Source: Pseudomonadota bacterium
GTDB lineage: Bacteria > Pseudomonadota > Gammaproteobacteria > Xanthomonadales > Xanthomonadaceae
DNA length: 48,072 nucleotides
Assembly (NCBI GenBank): GCA_963205495.1
Contig: CAUJIN010000027.1
Span: forward strand, 1-48,072
Reading direction: 5' to 3'
Below the pieces are notes generated by a model that was given only the letters and a program-made list of their open reading frames with translations, was not told where the DNA came from and searched no databases. The translations under genes and the position numbers were made by a program. This document shows, one piece after another, positions 25,129-36,300 of this stretch (positions within the stretch are counted from its first letter, which is position 1; every line of letters starts with the position of its first letter).

Positions 25129-25875
25129 TCAGGCGCCCCGCGCGAAGACGTAGCCGACGCCGCGCACCGCACGCAGCGGCAGGCTCAGGCCGAGCTGCTC
25201 TTCGGTCTTGCGCCGCAGGCGATGGATGATCATTTCCAAACGGTGCGGGTCGAACGAAGACGCCTCCCCATCCGCAAGGTCGGCGATGAGCTCTTCGCGC
25301 GAAACCGCACCTCCCGGCCGCAGCAGAAGGCATTCGAGAACGCGGCGCTCGGGCTGGGTCAGCGGAATCTTGCGTCCGGAAGGGGCGCACAGGCACCAGC
25401 CATCCGGATCCAGCCGCCAGCCTGCGGCAGTCCCCGACTCACGCGCTGCGTGCGCTCCCGGGGTATTGGCCGCACGCAGTCGGCGCAGCACGCTTTGCAG
25501 GGTGGCCACCAGTACCTCGATCTGCACCGGTTTGGCCAGATAGGCGTCCGCCCCCATTTCCAGACCGCGCACTTGATCGCCGCCGCTGTCCAGCCCGGTG
25601 AGCATCACGATGCCCACGCCCATGCCGCGGGCACCGCGCAGATGCGCGGCGGCGGACAGGCCGTCTTCGTTGGGAAGGCCGATGTCGAGCACGACCAGTT
25701 CGCTGGGCGCGGCGACGAAGCGGCGTTACAGGGCTTCGGCGGAGGCCACGCCCTCGACCGCGAAGCCGGACAGCGCCAGCCCCGGGAGCAGGATGTCTTC
25801 ACGCAGTTCGGCGTCATCCTCGACGACGATGACGCTGGCGGTTTCGGCAGTTGCGGCGCGGTGGCTCTGGGTCAT
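25129..25875 (-). pseudogene. OmpR/PhoB-type response regulator interrupted by an in-frame stop
   Basis: The frame from ATG 25875 encodes a complete response regulator of 248 codons except that codon 50 is TAA (25728-25726). Before the stop lies VIVVEDDAELREDIL with the acidic pocket. After it lie VVLDIGLPNEDGLSAA with the phospho-acceptor Asp, GVGIVMLTGLDSG with the conserved Thr, ADAYLAKP with the conserved Lys, and from about 140 onward a winged-helix DNA-binding domain ending RAVRGVGYVF. Nothing else is missing and no frame is shifted. Restart at the GTG at 25692 would make a protein without the acidic pocket. Either a recent nonsense mutation (TAC or TAT to TAA) or a sequence error explains it. 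No histidine kinase gene is adjacent. Confidence 0.85.
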
Positions 25876-25942
25876 GGCAGGGTCGACGCGGGGCACAGCC
25901 TGACACCATAGCGGCTCCCTCGCGCGCGGCGCGCCGACCGTT

Positions 25943-26131
25943 TCAGCGGGTGAGGATGAGCTTGTCGTTCTGGGTGTGGCGCAGGCGGTATTCCCGATCG
26001 CCGTGGCGGATGACCAGTTCGCGCCGCCCTTGCAGCAGGTCGTGGCTCTGGATGATCGAGCGATCCGCCACGGCGGACAGGCGGGTGACGGGAACGGCGC
26101 GGGATGCGACGACCTGGAAGGTCTGGTTCAT
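25943..26131 (-). CDS. hemP: Hemin uptake protein HemP
   Basis: 62 residues. The C-terminal half (LLQGRRELVIRHGDREYRLR, then KLILTR) is the HemP signature: a small basic protein with an LxGxRE(L/V)xIxH core ending in KLILT(K/R). HemP is needed for induction or function of haem uptake in several proteobacteria, usually beside the haem receptor hmuR. Here it stands alone: the neighbours are an aldo/keto reductase and a broken response regulator. A Fur box and a sigma-70 promoter lie 40-70 bases upstream, so iron-controlled expression is expected. It is cytoplasmic, with no signal peptide. Confidence 0.9.
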   Translation of the reverse strand: MNQTFQVVASRAVPVTRLSAVADRSIIQSHDLLQGRRELVIRHGDREYRLRHTQNDKLILTR

Positions 26132-26174
26132 GGCGGGATTCTCGGACGATGGACGCCGGCAGCGGCGCGATGTG

Positions 26175-26203
26175 AATGCTAATGATTCCCATTCTCCTGT
26201 CAA
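26175..26203 (-). promoter_or_regulatory. Fur box overlapping the hemP promoter
   Basis: Read on the minus strand, TTGACA (26203-26198) and TAGCAT (26181-26176) form a promoter with a 16-base spacer. The 19-mer AATGGGAATCATTAGCATT (26193-26175) covers the spacer and -10. It is close to the Fur consensus built of NATNAT repeats. Fur with iron bound would therefore block RNA polymerase directly. The -35 lies over the stop codon of the aldo/keto reductase gene. Confidence 0.75.
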
Positions 26204-27174
26204 GCGCCCGCGAGCGCGTCGAGCTGCGCCATGGTGGCCGCATCCAGCCGACCGGCCAGCGCCAGCGCCCCCAGATTCTCCTCCAGCTGCGCCTGCGAGG
26301 AGCAGCCCAGCAGGGCGCTCGACAGCTTGGGATTGCGCAGGCACCAGGCGATGGCGAGAACCGCCGGCGCCACGTCCTGCGCGGCTGCAAGCGCCTGCAA
26401 CCGCGCAACGGAGGATGCCTGCGTGCGCCCGTCGCCGGGCAGCATGCGCGGATGCCAGCCGTGGTCGCGCCGCGCCTGGCGCGAATCCTCGGGCACCCGC
26501 CCTTCGGCGTACTTGCCGCTCAACTGCCCCGAAGCCAGCGGCGACCAGCCGATCAGGCCCAGGCCCGGCTCGTCGTAGAGCGGCGCGTATTCGAACTCGA
26601 CGCGCTCTCGGTGCAGCAGGTTGTACTGGGCTTGCTCGACCGAAGGAGGCGTCATGCCCGCTTCGCGCGCGCAGCGCAGCGCGGCACGGATGCGCTCGAC
26701 CGGCCATTCCGAGGTGCCCCAGTAAAGCACCTTGCCGGCGCGCACCAGCTGGTCCATCGCCGCCACGGTTTCCTCCACCGGCGTATCCGGGTCGGGACGG
26801 TGGCAGAGGAACAGGTCGAGGTAGTCGGTGTGCAGTCGCCGCAGCGCCGCATCGCAGGCCTCGCGCAGGTGCTTGCGTGAAAGCCCGCGCTGGGTCGGAC
26901 GCGGTTCCGGCGCGGCACCGAAGAACGCCTTGCTGCACAGGCAGATCGCATCGCGCGGCAGGCGCAGGTCGGCGATCACGTCGCCCAGCAGCGCCTCGGC
27001 CTGGCCGTGGGCGTAGTTCTCGGCGCTGTCGAAGAGGTTGATCCCGGCATCAAAGGCGCGCGCCACCAGACGGCGCGCAGCGCCCCGATCCAGTGCGCCG
27101 GCAAAAGTGACCCAGGAGCCCAATCCGAGCGCCGAGAGCATCAATCCGGTGGAACCCATTCTTCGGTATTGCAT
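26200..27174 (-). CDS. Aldo/keto reductase (voltage-gated potassium channel beta-subunit-like)
   Basis: 324 residues from ATG 27174 (MQYRRMGSTGLMLSALGLGS); ATG 27195 is possible. The catalytic tetrad is visible: Asp and Tyr in FDSAENYAHGQAE, Lys in CLCSKAFFG, His in LFLCHRPD. NADPH-binding segments GWSPLASGQLSGKY and the AWCLRNPKLSSALLG region place it in the KCNAB/YajO/YghZ branch. It should reduce small aldehydes or sugars in the cytoplasm; substrate unknown. The gene is followed by hemP, whose promoter lies within its last codons, so the two are separately controlled. Confidence 0.9.
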   Translation of the reverse strand: MQYRRMGSTGLMLSALGLGSWVTFAGALDRGAARRLVARAFDAGINLFDSAENYAHGQAEALLGDVIADLRLPRDAICLCSKAFFGAAPEPRPTQRGLSRKHLREACDAALRRLHTDYLDLFLCHRPDPDTPVEETVAAMDQLVRAGKVLYWGTSEWPVERIRAALRCAREAGMTPPSVEQAQYNLLHRERVEFEYAPLYDEPGLGLIGWSPLASGQLSGKYAEGRVPEDSRQARRDHGWHPRMLPGDGRTQASSVARLQALAAAQDVAPAVLAIAWCLRNPKLSSALLGCSSQAQLEENLGALALAGRLDAATMAQLDALAGA

Positions 27175-27254
27175 GGCATCGCCCGAGGTTGGCATGGCCG
27201 AAGTGTAGCCGCCGGGCGCAGCGAATCGGCCCGTTCCGCGCCATCCCGTGCGAC

Positions 27255-27286
27255 AAAAAAAAGCGGCCCCGCGCTTGCGGGGCCGC
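27255..27286 (-). terminator. Rho-independent terminator of the giant DUF11 gene
   Basis: On the minus strand: perfect 10-bp stem GCGGCCCCGC/GCGGGGCCGC (27286-27277 with 27272-27263), four-base loop, then eight T residues (27262-27255). It begins 28 bases after the stop codon of the 9.3-kb gene. Confidence 0.9.
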
Positions 27287-27313
27287 CTGAAGTTGCGCCT
27301 GCGCGGAGCGGGA

Positions 27314-30300
27314 TCAGCGCATCCGTTCGCGCTGCATCCAGCCCAGGCCAAGCATCGCCAGCAGCATCAGCAGCAGTGCCCAGGGCGCATCGACCGGAAT
27401 GAAGCGCGGCGCGATGGCGATGGACACCTCGTCCTCGTTGTCGGTCGGCGTCGGGTCGCTGCCGATGCCGTTCTCGTCTTCGATCGACACGGCGTTGTCG
27501 ATGTTGCCGTGATCGATCTCGATGCGCACCGCGAAGTAGACGACATGGGACGCACCGTCCGCAGCCACCGAACCCACGGCCAGCGTGCAGGTCGTTCCAC
27601 CCGGGGAGCCATCCGCGCAGCTCCAGCCGGCCGTGCTGGCAGCCGCCACGAAGGTGGTACCAGCCGGCACCGTTTCGGTGATGACCACGCCGTTGGCATC
27701 CTGATCGCCGACGTTGCGGTAGGTCAGCCCGTAGCGCACCTGGCCACCCTGCATCGCCGCGGCGCTTTCGACCCGCTTCACGATTTGCAGGTCCGGCGCC
27801 GCCACGATCGGGCGGATGTCCTCGTCGTCGTTGTCGATCGGCGTCGGATCGGGGCCGTTGCTGCCGTCGTCGCCGACGTGCACCTGGTTGGTCAGGTCGG
27901 CCACTCCCGCCGGCAGCGGATCGACGACGCGGACCGCGAACTGCACCACGGTGCCCGGCGGCAGGCTCTGGCCACCCGGCACCGTGCCGGAGATGGCGAG
28001 GGTGCAGGCGGTGCCGGCAGGCGCGCCGTCCGCGCAGCTCCAGCCGGGCGAACTGGACGCCGCCACGAAGCTGGCGTGGGCCGGCACCGTCTCGCTGATG
28101 ACCACGCCGGTGGCGCCCTGGTTGCCCACGTTGGCGTAGGCGAGGTCGTAGACCACAACATCACCGGGACGCGCGGTGGACGCGGAGGTCTTCTGTATCG
28201 CCAGATCCGGCGCCGCGTTCACCGGCGTCGGCTCCTCGTCCTGGCGCGGATCGCCCGGATCGGCCGGATTGGGCGGCGTGGACGGCTCGCCGCCGCTGCC
28301 GTCGGAGACGATGGTGACGCGGTTGTGGATCTCCGCCACGCCTGCGGCGATCGGATCGTCCACCGTCACCACGAAGCTCGCCGTGCCCGAGGCGCCGGCC
28401 GCCAGCGCACCCACCGCCAGCGTGCAGGTCGAACCCGCGTTGGCGCCGGGCGTGCAGGTCCAGCCGCTGCCCGTGTAGGTGGTGTGTGCCGGAACCACCT
28501 CGGTCAGCACCACGCCGGCCGCGTTCTGGTCGCCGGTGTTCTGGTAGCTGATCGTGTAGGTGATGGCATCGCCCGGCTGCACCGTGGCGCCGCCGTCGTC
28601 CTTGGTCACACGAAGCTGCGGCACGGCATTCACCGGCGTGGTCACGTCGTCCTGATTGTTGGTCGGATCCGGATCGGTGCCGTTGCTGCCGTCGTCGGCG
28701 ATGCTCACCGCGTTGAACACGCTTTCAAAGCCGGCAGGAACCGGACTGGGGATGTTCACCGCGAACAACACGCTTGCCGGCGCGGCACCCGCAGGCACCA
28801 CGCCCGCCACCGCGAAGGTGCAGAGGCTGCCGGCCGGCGCCCCGTTGGCGCAGCTCCAGCCCGCGGCGCTGGCACCGGCATTGAACGTGGTGTTCGCCGG
28901 CACGGTCTCGGTGATGACCACGCCGGTGGCGTGCTGGTTGCCCACGTTGGCATAGCTCAGGGTGTAGACCAGCACGTCGCCCGCGCCCACGCTGGACGAA
29001 CCAGCCGTCTTGGTGATCGCCATGTCAGGCGTCGCACTGACGGGGGTGTCGTCCTGCGCCGGAGGTGTCGAGGGCACGCCATCGCCGCCCAGAACCGCGG
29101 CATTGTTGATCGCGGTGACGCCCGCGGCCAGCGGATTGTCCACCTGCACCGCGAACAGCGCGGTACCCGCCGCGGCCGGCACGGTGTGGCCGACCAGGGT
29201 GCCCACCGCCAAGGTGCAGGTCGAGCCGGCGCCGTTGTTCGGGGTGCAGGTCCAGCCCGCCGTGCTCGAGCCCGGCACGAAGGTCGAATTCGCCGGCACG
29301 GTTTCGCTGATCACGCCGTTGGCCACGTCGGTGTCGCCGTCGTTCCAGTAACGCAGCGTGTAGACCACCACGCCGCCCGGCACGGTCGTCACATCACCAT
29401 CGGTCTTGGTCAGGTGCAGACCTGGCGTACCCAGCAGCGGCGTGGTTTCCGAATCCTCGTTGTCGATCGGGGTCGGATCGGGACCGTTGCTGCCGTCGTC
29501 GGCCACGCGCGCCGTGTTCAGGATGCTGCTGGTGCCGGCCGGAACCGGATCGACGATGGTGACCGCGAAGTTCACGCTCGCCGCCGCCGCGCCGGCCGCC
29601 ACGTTGCCGATGGCCAGGGTGCAGGTCGATCCGGCGTTGCCGTTCGGCGCGCAGACCCAGCCCGCGGTGCTGGCGGCGGCGTTGAGCGTGGTGTTCGCCG
29701 GAACGGTCTCGGTGAGGACCACGCCGCTGGCGTTCTGGTTGCCCACGTTCTGGTAGCTCAGGGTGTAGACGATGGTGTCTCCCGGGGCGACCACGTTGCC
29801 GCCCGGCACATCGTCCACCTTGGTCAGCACCAGATCGGGCGCGGCCAGCACCGGCACGTCGGTCGGATCGTCGGGATCGGCCGGCGTGGTCGGATCGTCG
29901 CTGGGAATGGGCATGGGCACATCGGGCGAGCTCATCACCGCCTGATTCATCACCTGCGTCACGCTCGCCGGCAGCGGGCTGTCGATCTGCACCGCAAAAG
30001 CGCGGGTTTCTGTGGCGCCTGCCGCCACGCTGAAGGTGCCCAGGGTGCAGATCGTGCCGGCCGGCGCGCCATCGGCGCAGCCGGTCCAGCCGGCGTGGCT
30101 TGCGGCCGCATCGAACGTGGTGTTTCCAGGAACCGTGTCGGTCAGCGTGACGCTGTTCAGCGCAACGACGCCGATGTTCCGGACGATCACGTGGAAGATC
30201 ACCACGTCGCCCGGCACGAAGGCGCCGCCCGCGCCGCTGCCCGTGTTGGCCACGGTCTTGGTGACCACGGGGCCGGGGAAGCCGAGCGAGTCGTCGTCCT

Positions 30301-33300
30301 GCACCGGAGCATGGATGCGGATGTCCGGATTGGCCGGATCCTCGGGAACCGAACCGTAGCCCGGGATCTCGGCCTGGTTCAGCACCGGGTTCGGGCTGGG
30401 CGGGAACACCGCAAGCGACGCGTGGATCGTGGCGGTTGCAGTGGCACCCGGCAGCAGGCCCACGCCGGTATTGCTGGTGAAATTCACCGTGGTCTGGCCT
30501 GCCACGCTGGTATCCAGCGCGCCGGTGAATCCGGTGGGCGTGGTGCCCACCACGATGGAGCTGTCCAGCCACACCGCGTGCGAGAGCACGTCTTGCAGCA
30601 GCACGTTGTAGGCCGGGCCGGTGCCGTTGTTGGTGATCGTCAGGGTGATTAGCGCGGTTCCGGGGCCCGCGCCCGGAGTCATGGTCTTCACCAGCGCCAG
30701 CGCCGGCTCCACCAGTTCGACGTCGGCCTGGTCATCCACGTCCGGCGTGGTGCCGTTGCTGAAGGTCGCGTGGTTGGTCAGGAGCAGCGCATCGACGTTC
30801 GCCGGCAGGTCGCGCACGCGCGCCGTCACCAGCACCCGGATCCAGTCGTCGGTGAGGACACCGTTGGCGGGGTTGGCGATGGTGCCGAAGTCGAAGGTCA
30901 CCGTGTCGTTGTAGCCCACGCCGCTGTTGCTCAGCACGGGCGTGCCGGGCAGCGAGGTGCCGATGCCGGTATTGCCCAGCGCATCGACGCTGGCGCCGAT
31001 GGCCTCCAGACCCGCCGGCAGGGAATCCACCAGCACGGCAGTGGTGGTGGTGCCCTGCGGGAAGCCGATGGTCAGGGTATAGGTCACGGTTTCACCGATC
31101 GCCAGATCCGGCACCGTGGCGCCGTGCTGGCCGCTGCCGGTATCGCCCAGCGAAGTGCTGGCGACCAGCTTGACCAGGCTCGGCCCCAGCACCGTGACGT
31201 TGTCGCTGTCGTGGTTGGTGGTGCCGGTGCGGCCCCCCGGTGCCAGCGGATTGGTCATCGAGGTGTAGGTCGCCACCGCATCGTTGACGTAGGTCTGACC
31301 CGGATTGACGGTGTTGGTCACCACGGTGTCGTAGGTGATGGTGCAGGTATTGCCCAAGGCCAGCGTGCCGACGGTGAAGCTGACCGTCGGGTAGCCGCTG
31401 CCGGAGGTCACGCCGCAGCTGCCGCCCACGTTGGTGACGCTGCCCAGGCCCGGATTGGGCAGGGTGTCGGTCACGGTCACGTTGAAGGCGTCGGCGGTCG
31501 AGGCCGGCGCCGCGGCCTGGTGCGCCACGGTGATCTGGAACGACACCACATCGCCGGCCTGCACGATGCGGGCGGGATCGGGCGCCGCGCCGTTGATCAG
31601 CGCGATGACCTTGGACAGGGTCAGGCGCGGCTCGACGATGTCCACGTCGGACGAGGCGCTGATCGGCGTCGAGATGGTGCTGGCGGTGAAGCTGGCGGTG
31701 TTGCGCACCGTCACCCCGCCGGCGGTCTGCGGCGTGTCCATCACCCGTGCCACCACTTCGAAGCGGATGGTGCGGTTGGCGGCTGCCACCGGCGCGGCGC
31801 GCAGGTTGCCCAGGCTCCAGGTCACCAGATCGGCGTGGGAATCCGCATCGGCACCGTCCGAGGACGCGCCCGCCGCGCCCGCCACGGGCGTGGACGTGGG
31901 CGCGATGCCGCTGATGCCCGCGCCGACCGAAACGATGCGCGAGGACACCACATTCATCGAAACGGTGTTGACGGGCAGCTGGTCGGCGACCACGGCATTT
32001 AGGCTGTCGCCGGCCGGGAACTCCACGTCGAACTGCCAGGTGACTTCGGCACCGATCGCAAGGTCGTGCAGCGACGGGTCCACCTGGGCGGAACCGATGC
32101 CCGGGCTCACCGACTGCACCCACTTGCTCATGCCCGGAGACGAGATGAGGACCTCATGGGTGTCGCTGTCGGAATGATCGCGGCCGTTCGGATCCACGCC
32201 CGGGTCGATCGAGTGCCAGGAGAGGCTCGCGGTGTTGATGACGCTGGTGTTGACCACCACGTCGGCCATCAGGGTGGCCTGGTAGGTAATCGTCAGCGAA
32301 CAGTCCAGCGGCAAGGTGGCGATGACGATGTCGAGCGCGGTGGCGGTGCTGTTGTTGGCGACGCTCGGAGCCGGCGAGGTGGCGCAGGTCGGCGTCACCG
32401 TGACGGCGGTCAGATTGTTCAGGCCCGCCGGCGTGGGCAGCGTGTCCTGGATGCGCAGCGCCTGCGCCTCCATCGCCGAGGCGGCGGCGTGCGCGACATT
32501 CAGCGTGAAGGTCACCACATCGCCCGCCTGGCCGGTGGTGGTCGGGCTGGACTTCTGGATGTCGAGCAGCGGCTCGACCACGTCCACCTCGGCGCTGGCG
32601 CTGCCGTTGAGACCCGGACCGAACTGCACCAGGGCGTTGTTGGTGAGCTGGTCGCCGTTGGCGTTGTCGGCATGGTCGATCAGGCGCGCGACGACTTCCA
32701 CCACGATGGTCTGCGGCGTCGGCGTGTTGTTGCCGATCGGGTTGGAAACTGCTCCGAAATTGAAGCTGATGGTGTCGTTGATGCCGTCCCCCAGCTGGGC
32801 GTCGCTGATCGCGGGCACCGGACTGGGCGTGGCGATCGTCATGCCGCTGCCGATGGAGACGACCGCGCCGGAGAGAACCTCCATGCGCCCGTTGCTGTAG
32901 GGCACGGTGTCGGTGATCAGCACCTGCGGTGCGGTGCCCTCGGGGATGGTCGCGGTGATGCGGAAGGTGGCGACTTCACCGATCGCAAGATCCGGCGCGC
33001 CCGCCCGCACCTGGCCGTCGCCGGTGTAGCCCAGCGAGGTGCTGTGCACGACCTTGCCCAGCGTCACCGGCGTCACCGTGATCGGTGCCTGCGCGGTGCC
33101 GGTGAACTCGCGCTCGCCGTTGTTGGCGCCGGTGGCACCCGGCGTGGTCGAGCCGGTGGGGTTGGGCGCGGTGCCGTTGCCGCCCGGCAGCGAATTCCAC
33201 GCACCGTTCACCGAATTGACGATCGAGCTGCCCGGGGCCGAAGCCACCAGCAGGGTGGCCTGGTAGGTGATGACCACGCTGCCGCCGGGCGGGATCACGC

Positions 33301-36300
33301 TGACCGTGCCCTGCACGGTATTGCCGGCCGAGGTGTTGGCGAAGGCCGCGGCGCCGCCGCCCGGGACGGCGCTGACCGTGCCCAACTGCAACTGAAGTTG
33401 CGCGGGCAGCACGTCGTTGACCGCCACGTCGTAGGCAGGCATCACGTTCGCGCCGCTGGCGTTGGCAAGGGTCAGGGTGTAGGTGACGGTATCGCCTGCC
33501 TCCAGCCCGCTCGAAGGCGTCACGGTCTTGCCGACGGTGAGGCTCGGCAGGCGCGTGGTGACGCGCACGTTCGGCGAAGTGGCGAGCGAGGTGGTGCCGC
33601 TGCCCACGCGGAAATTGTTGTCGCGATGGGTGCCGTTGCCGTTTCCGGCGATGTTGAGCACCAGCGCGTTGAACTCGAGGACGACGAACTCAGCGTCGGC
33701 ATCGCTGTCGGCGTTGGTGACGTCACCCAAACGGAAGCACACGTCGGTGCCGTTGCCGAAGGTGCCGGGAGGGTTGCAGGTCAAGGTGCCGGTGCCGACC
33801 TGGATAGCGCTCGCCGGCAGGGCGAAGGTGAGCGGCGTGGCGGCCGCGGAAGCGGCGTTTCCATTCACGTTCGGAACGCCGGCCAGCGTGCTGGAGCCGA
33901 TGCCGCCGCCGTTGGAGACGAAGGCGATGCGCGCGGTGCCGTCGTTGAGGAACTCCAGGCCGGTGGGCAGGTTGTCGAACAAGCGCATGTCGGCGATGCG
34001 GCCTTCGGGCATCTGAACCGCCAGGCGGTAGCGCACGATCTCGCCGATCATCACGTTGGGCGTGGTACTGGCTGCTTCCGAGGTGGCGACGATGGACTTG
34101 ACCGCCGCCACATTGCGGATGGTGGCGCTGGCGTCATCCGCCACCGGCGGGAAGGTCTGCGAAGCCGGATCGCTCGGATCAAACGGCTTCCAGGTGGCGC
34201 TGGCGGTGTTGGTGATGACCTGGGTCGGGGAAACCGTTGCATCCAGGGTGCAGGTGACCTCCACCCACGCGGTGTCGGTCGCGCTGCCCGCGGCGTCGAG
34301 CACGATGGCGTCGGGATTGCCGCCGCGGATCAGCTTCAGGCCGGTGGTGAACAGGTTTCCACTGGAGGTGAGCGGCGTGCCGTCGGAAAGCTGGGTCGCC
34401 GTCACCGCGCAGCCGATCAGGCCCGCCGGAACCGAGTCGGTCGCCACCACGTCGTAGGCCGGCGCGCCGCCGGTGTTCTCGATCGTGAGGCGATAGACCA
34501 CCTGATCGCCCGCGTCGGCACCGCTCAGGTTGCCATCCACCGGCAGGGTCGAGGGCGGCGGGGCAATCGTGCCGGCACCGTTGGTGGACAGCACGCCCTT
34601 GGTCATGGACAGCGCCGGGGCGCGCACGTGGATCTGGGTCGGCGTCTCGCCGATCGCCGCCTCGTTGTCGGTGTTGTTGGAGGTGGCGCGGAAGATGTTG
34701 GTGAGGAACAGGTTGTCGGCGAAGGCGTTGGGCATCACCCGCGCCCGAACGTCCACCGCCACCACCTGCGGCGCGGTGGTGTTGATGTTCGGATAGGTCA
34801 GGATCAGCGCGTTGGTGGCGGGGTTCACCGTCACGACCGGCGTGAGGTTCATGGTGTCCGCCGTGGCCGCCGGCGCGCCCGTGGCGCGATAGATGTCCGG
34901 CCCGCCGTAGGTGGTGTTGATCGTGGCGACATCGAACACCGGCAGCGGGAAGTAGTCGGTGAACACCACGTCCTGGGTGTCGCCCGACGGGATCGCCATG
35001 GACAGACGGAAGGTGACGTACTGGCCGGGTACGAACTCGCTGCCGGGAGACAGCAGTTCCTTCTGGATCGAGACCGGATCCACGATCACCGTGGCGCCGC
35101 TGTTATCGGTGCAGGCATTGGCGCCTTCCACCAGGTCATAGGTGGCCACGACCGTATTGGTCAGCGGATCCGCGGCCAGGATCGGCGGAGTGCCGGGGCG
35201 CTTGTAGAGCTGAAGCACGGTGCCGGTATAGGTGATGGTGACGGCAGTATCGGTCGGGAGGTTGCTGCCGTAGGCGGCGCGCACATCGAAGGTCAGGGTG
35301 TCGTTGATGCCGGGCGCATAAACCGGCGTGATGCCGCCGGCTGCGCCGCCGTCGAAGGCGATGGTGGCCGAGCCGACGTCGAAGTTGATTCCATCGGGCA
35401 GGGTGTCGAGCACGCTCAGCGCGCTGGTGTTGCCGTACTGGGTGGTCTGGAAGTTCAGCGTGTAGGTGACCGTGGCGCCGGGTGCGAGCTGGCCGGGCGA
35501 GGCGCCCTTCTGCACCGCGACGTGCTTGGCGGTGACCTCGGAAGTGTCGGTGGCCTGCGGCAGGACCACGTCGGCGCCGCCGCCGGCCGGCTTGTAGGTG
35601 CCGTCCGCGGTGGCGGTGTTGGTCAGCAGCTGCGTGCCGCACCCCGTCTCATCCAGGATGTCCGTGATGTAGACCGGGAAGCGGACCACGATGTCGCTGT
35701 CGGACGTGGTGCCCAGCGTGTTCCCGGTGCACTGCACCTGAACATTGCCGCCCGGGACGCTGGTCGAGGGCGTCTGCGTGGCGGAGCAGCCCGCGCCGCC
35801 GGTGATCGTGACCGGACCGACGAACTGCACGTTGGCCGGCAGGGTGTCGGCGATGGTGATGGGCGTGACCAGGGCACCGTTGGCGATGTCCACGGCCAGC
35901 ACGTAGTCGTACGGCCAGGCCGGACCCGGCGGGCGCTCGTGTTCCGGCGCGGTGTTGTCCTTGGTCAGGCGCAGCACCTGCGGAGTCAGCGTGGGCGACT
36001 GGGTGGCGCCGACGATCGAGCCGTTGATGCCGGTGGCGGTGTCGCCATAGCGGTACACCGGGGCGATCCGGATCGGATAGGCGGTGCCCACGTCGGCCAG
36101 GTTCGGCGGCGCGTTGTTGCTGGTGACGCAGATCGAGGTGGTCATGTCCGGGCCGCCGGTGACCACCGATCCGACCGGCATTTCCAGCACTACCATGCGC
36201 CAGCCGGCCGTGCCGGTGACCTGATTTCCCGGCGCGGTGGCCGGCAAAAACAGCGGGTCGGTCAACACGGAAGGCGCCGCAGGAAAGACCGCGTTGCTGA

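Noticed and set aside
27420..30280. Regular ~400-base repeats resembling an array
   Set aside because: They are protein-coding DUF11 repeats, diverged in sequence and far longer than CRISPR repeats; no spacer pattern.
27248..30652. 1134-codon open frame on the plus strand opposite the giant gene
   Set aside because: It is the antisense shadow of the DUF11 gene. The translation is Arg/His/Gly/Ala-rich, with no domain and no ribosome site; third-position GC bias keeps the frame open.
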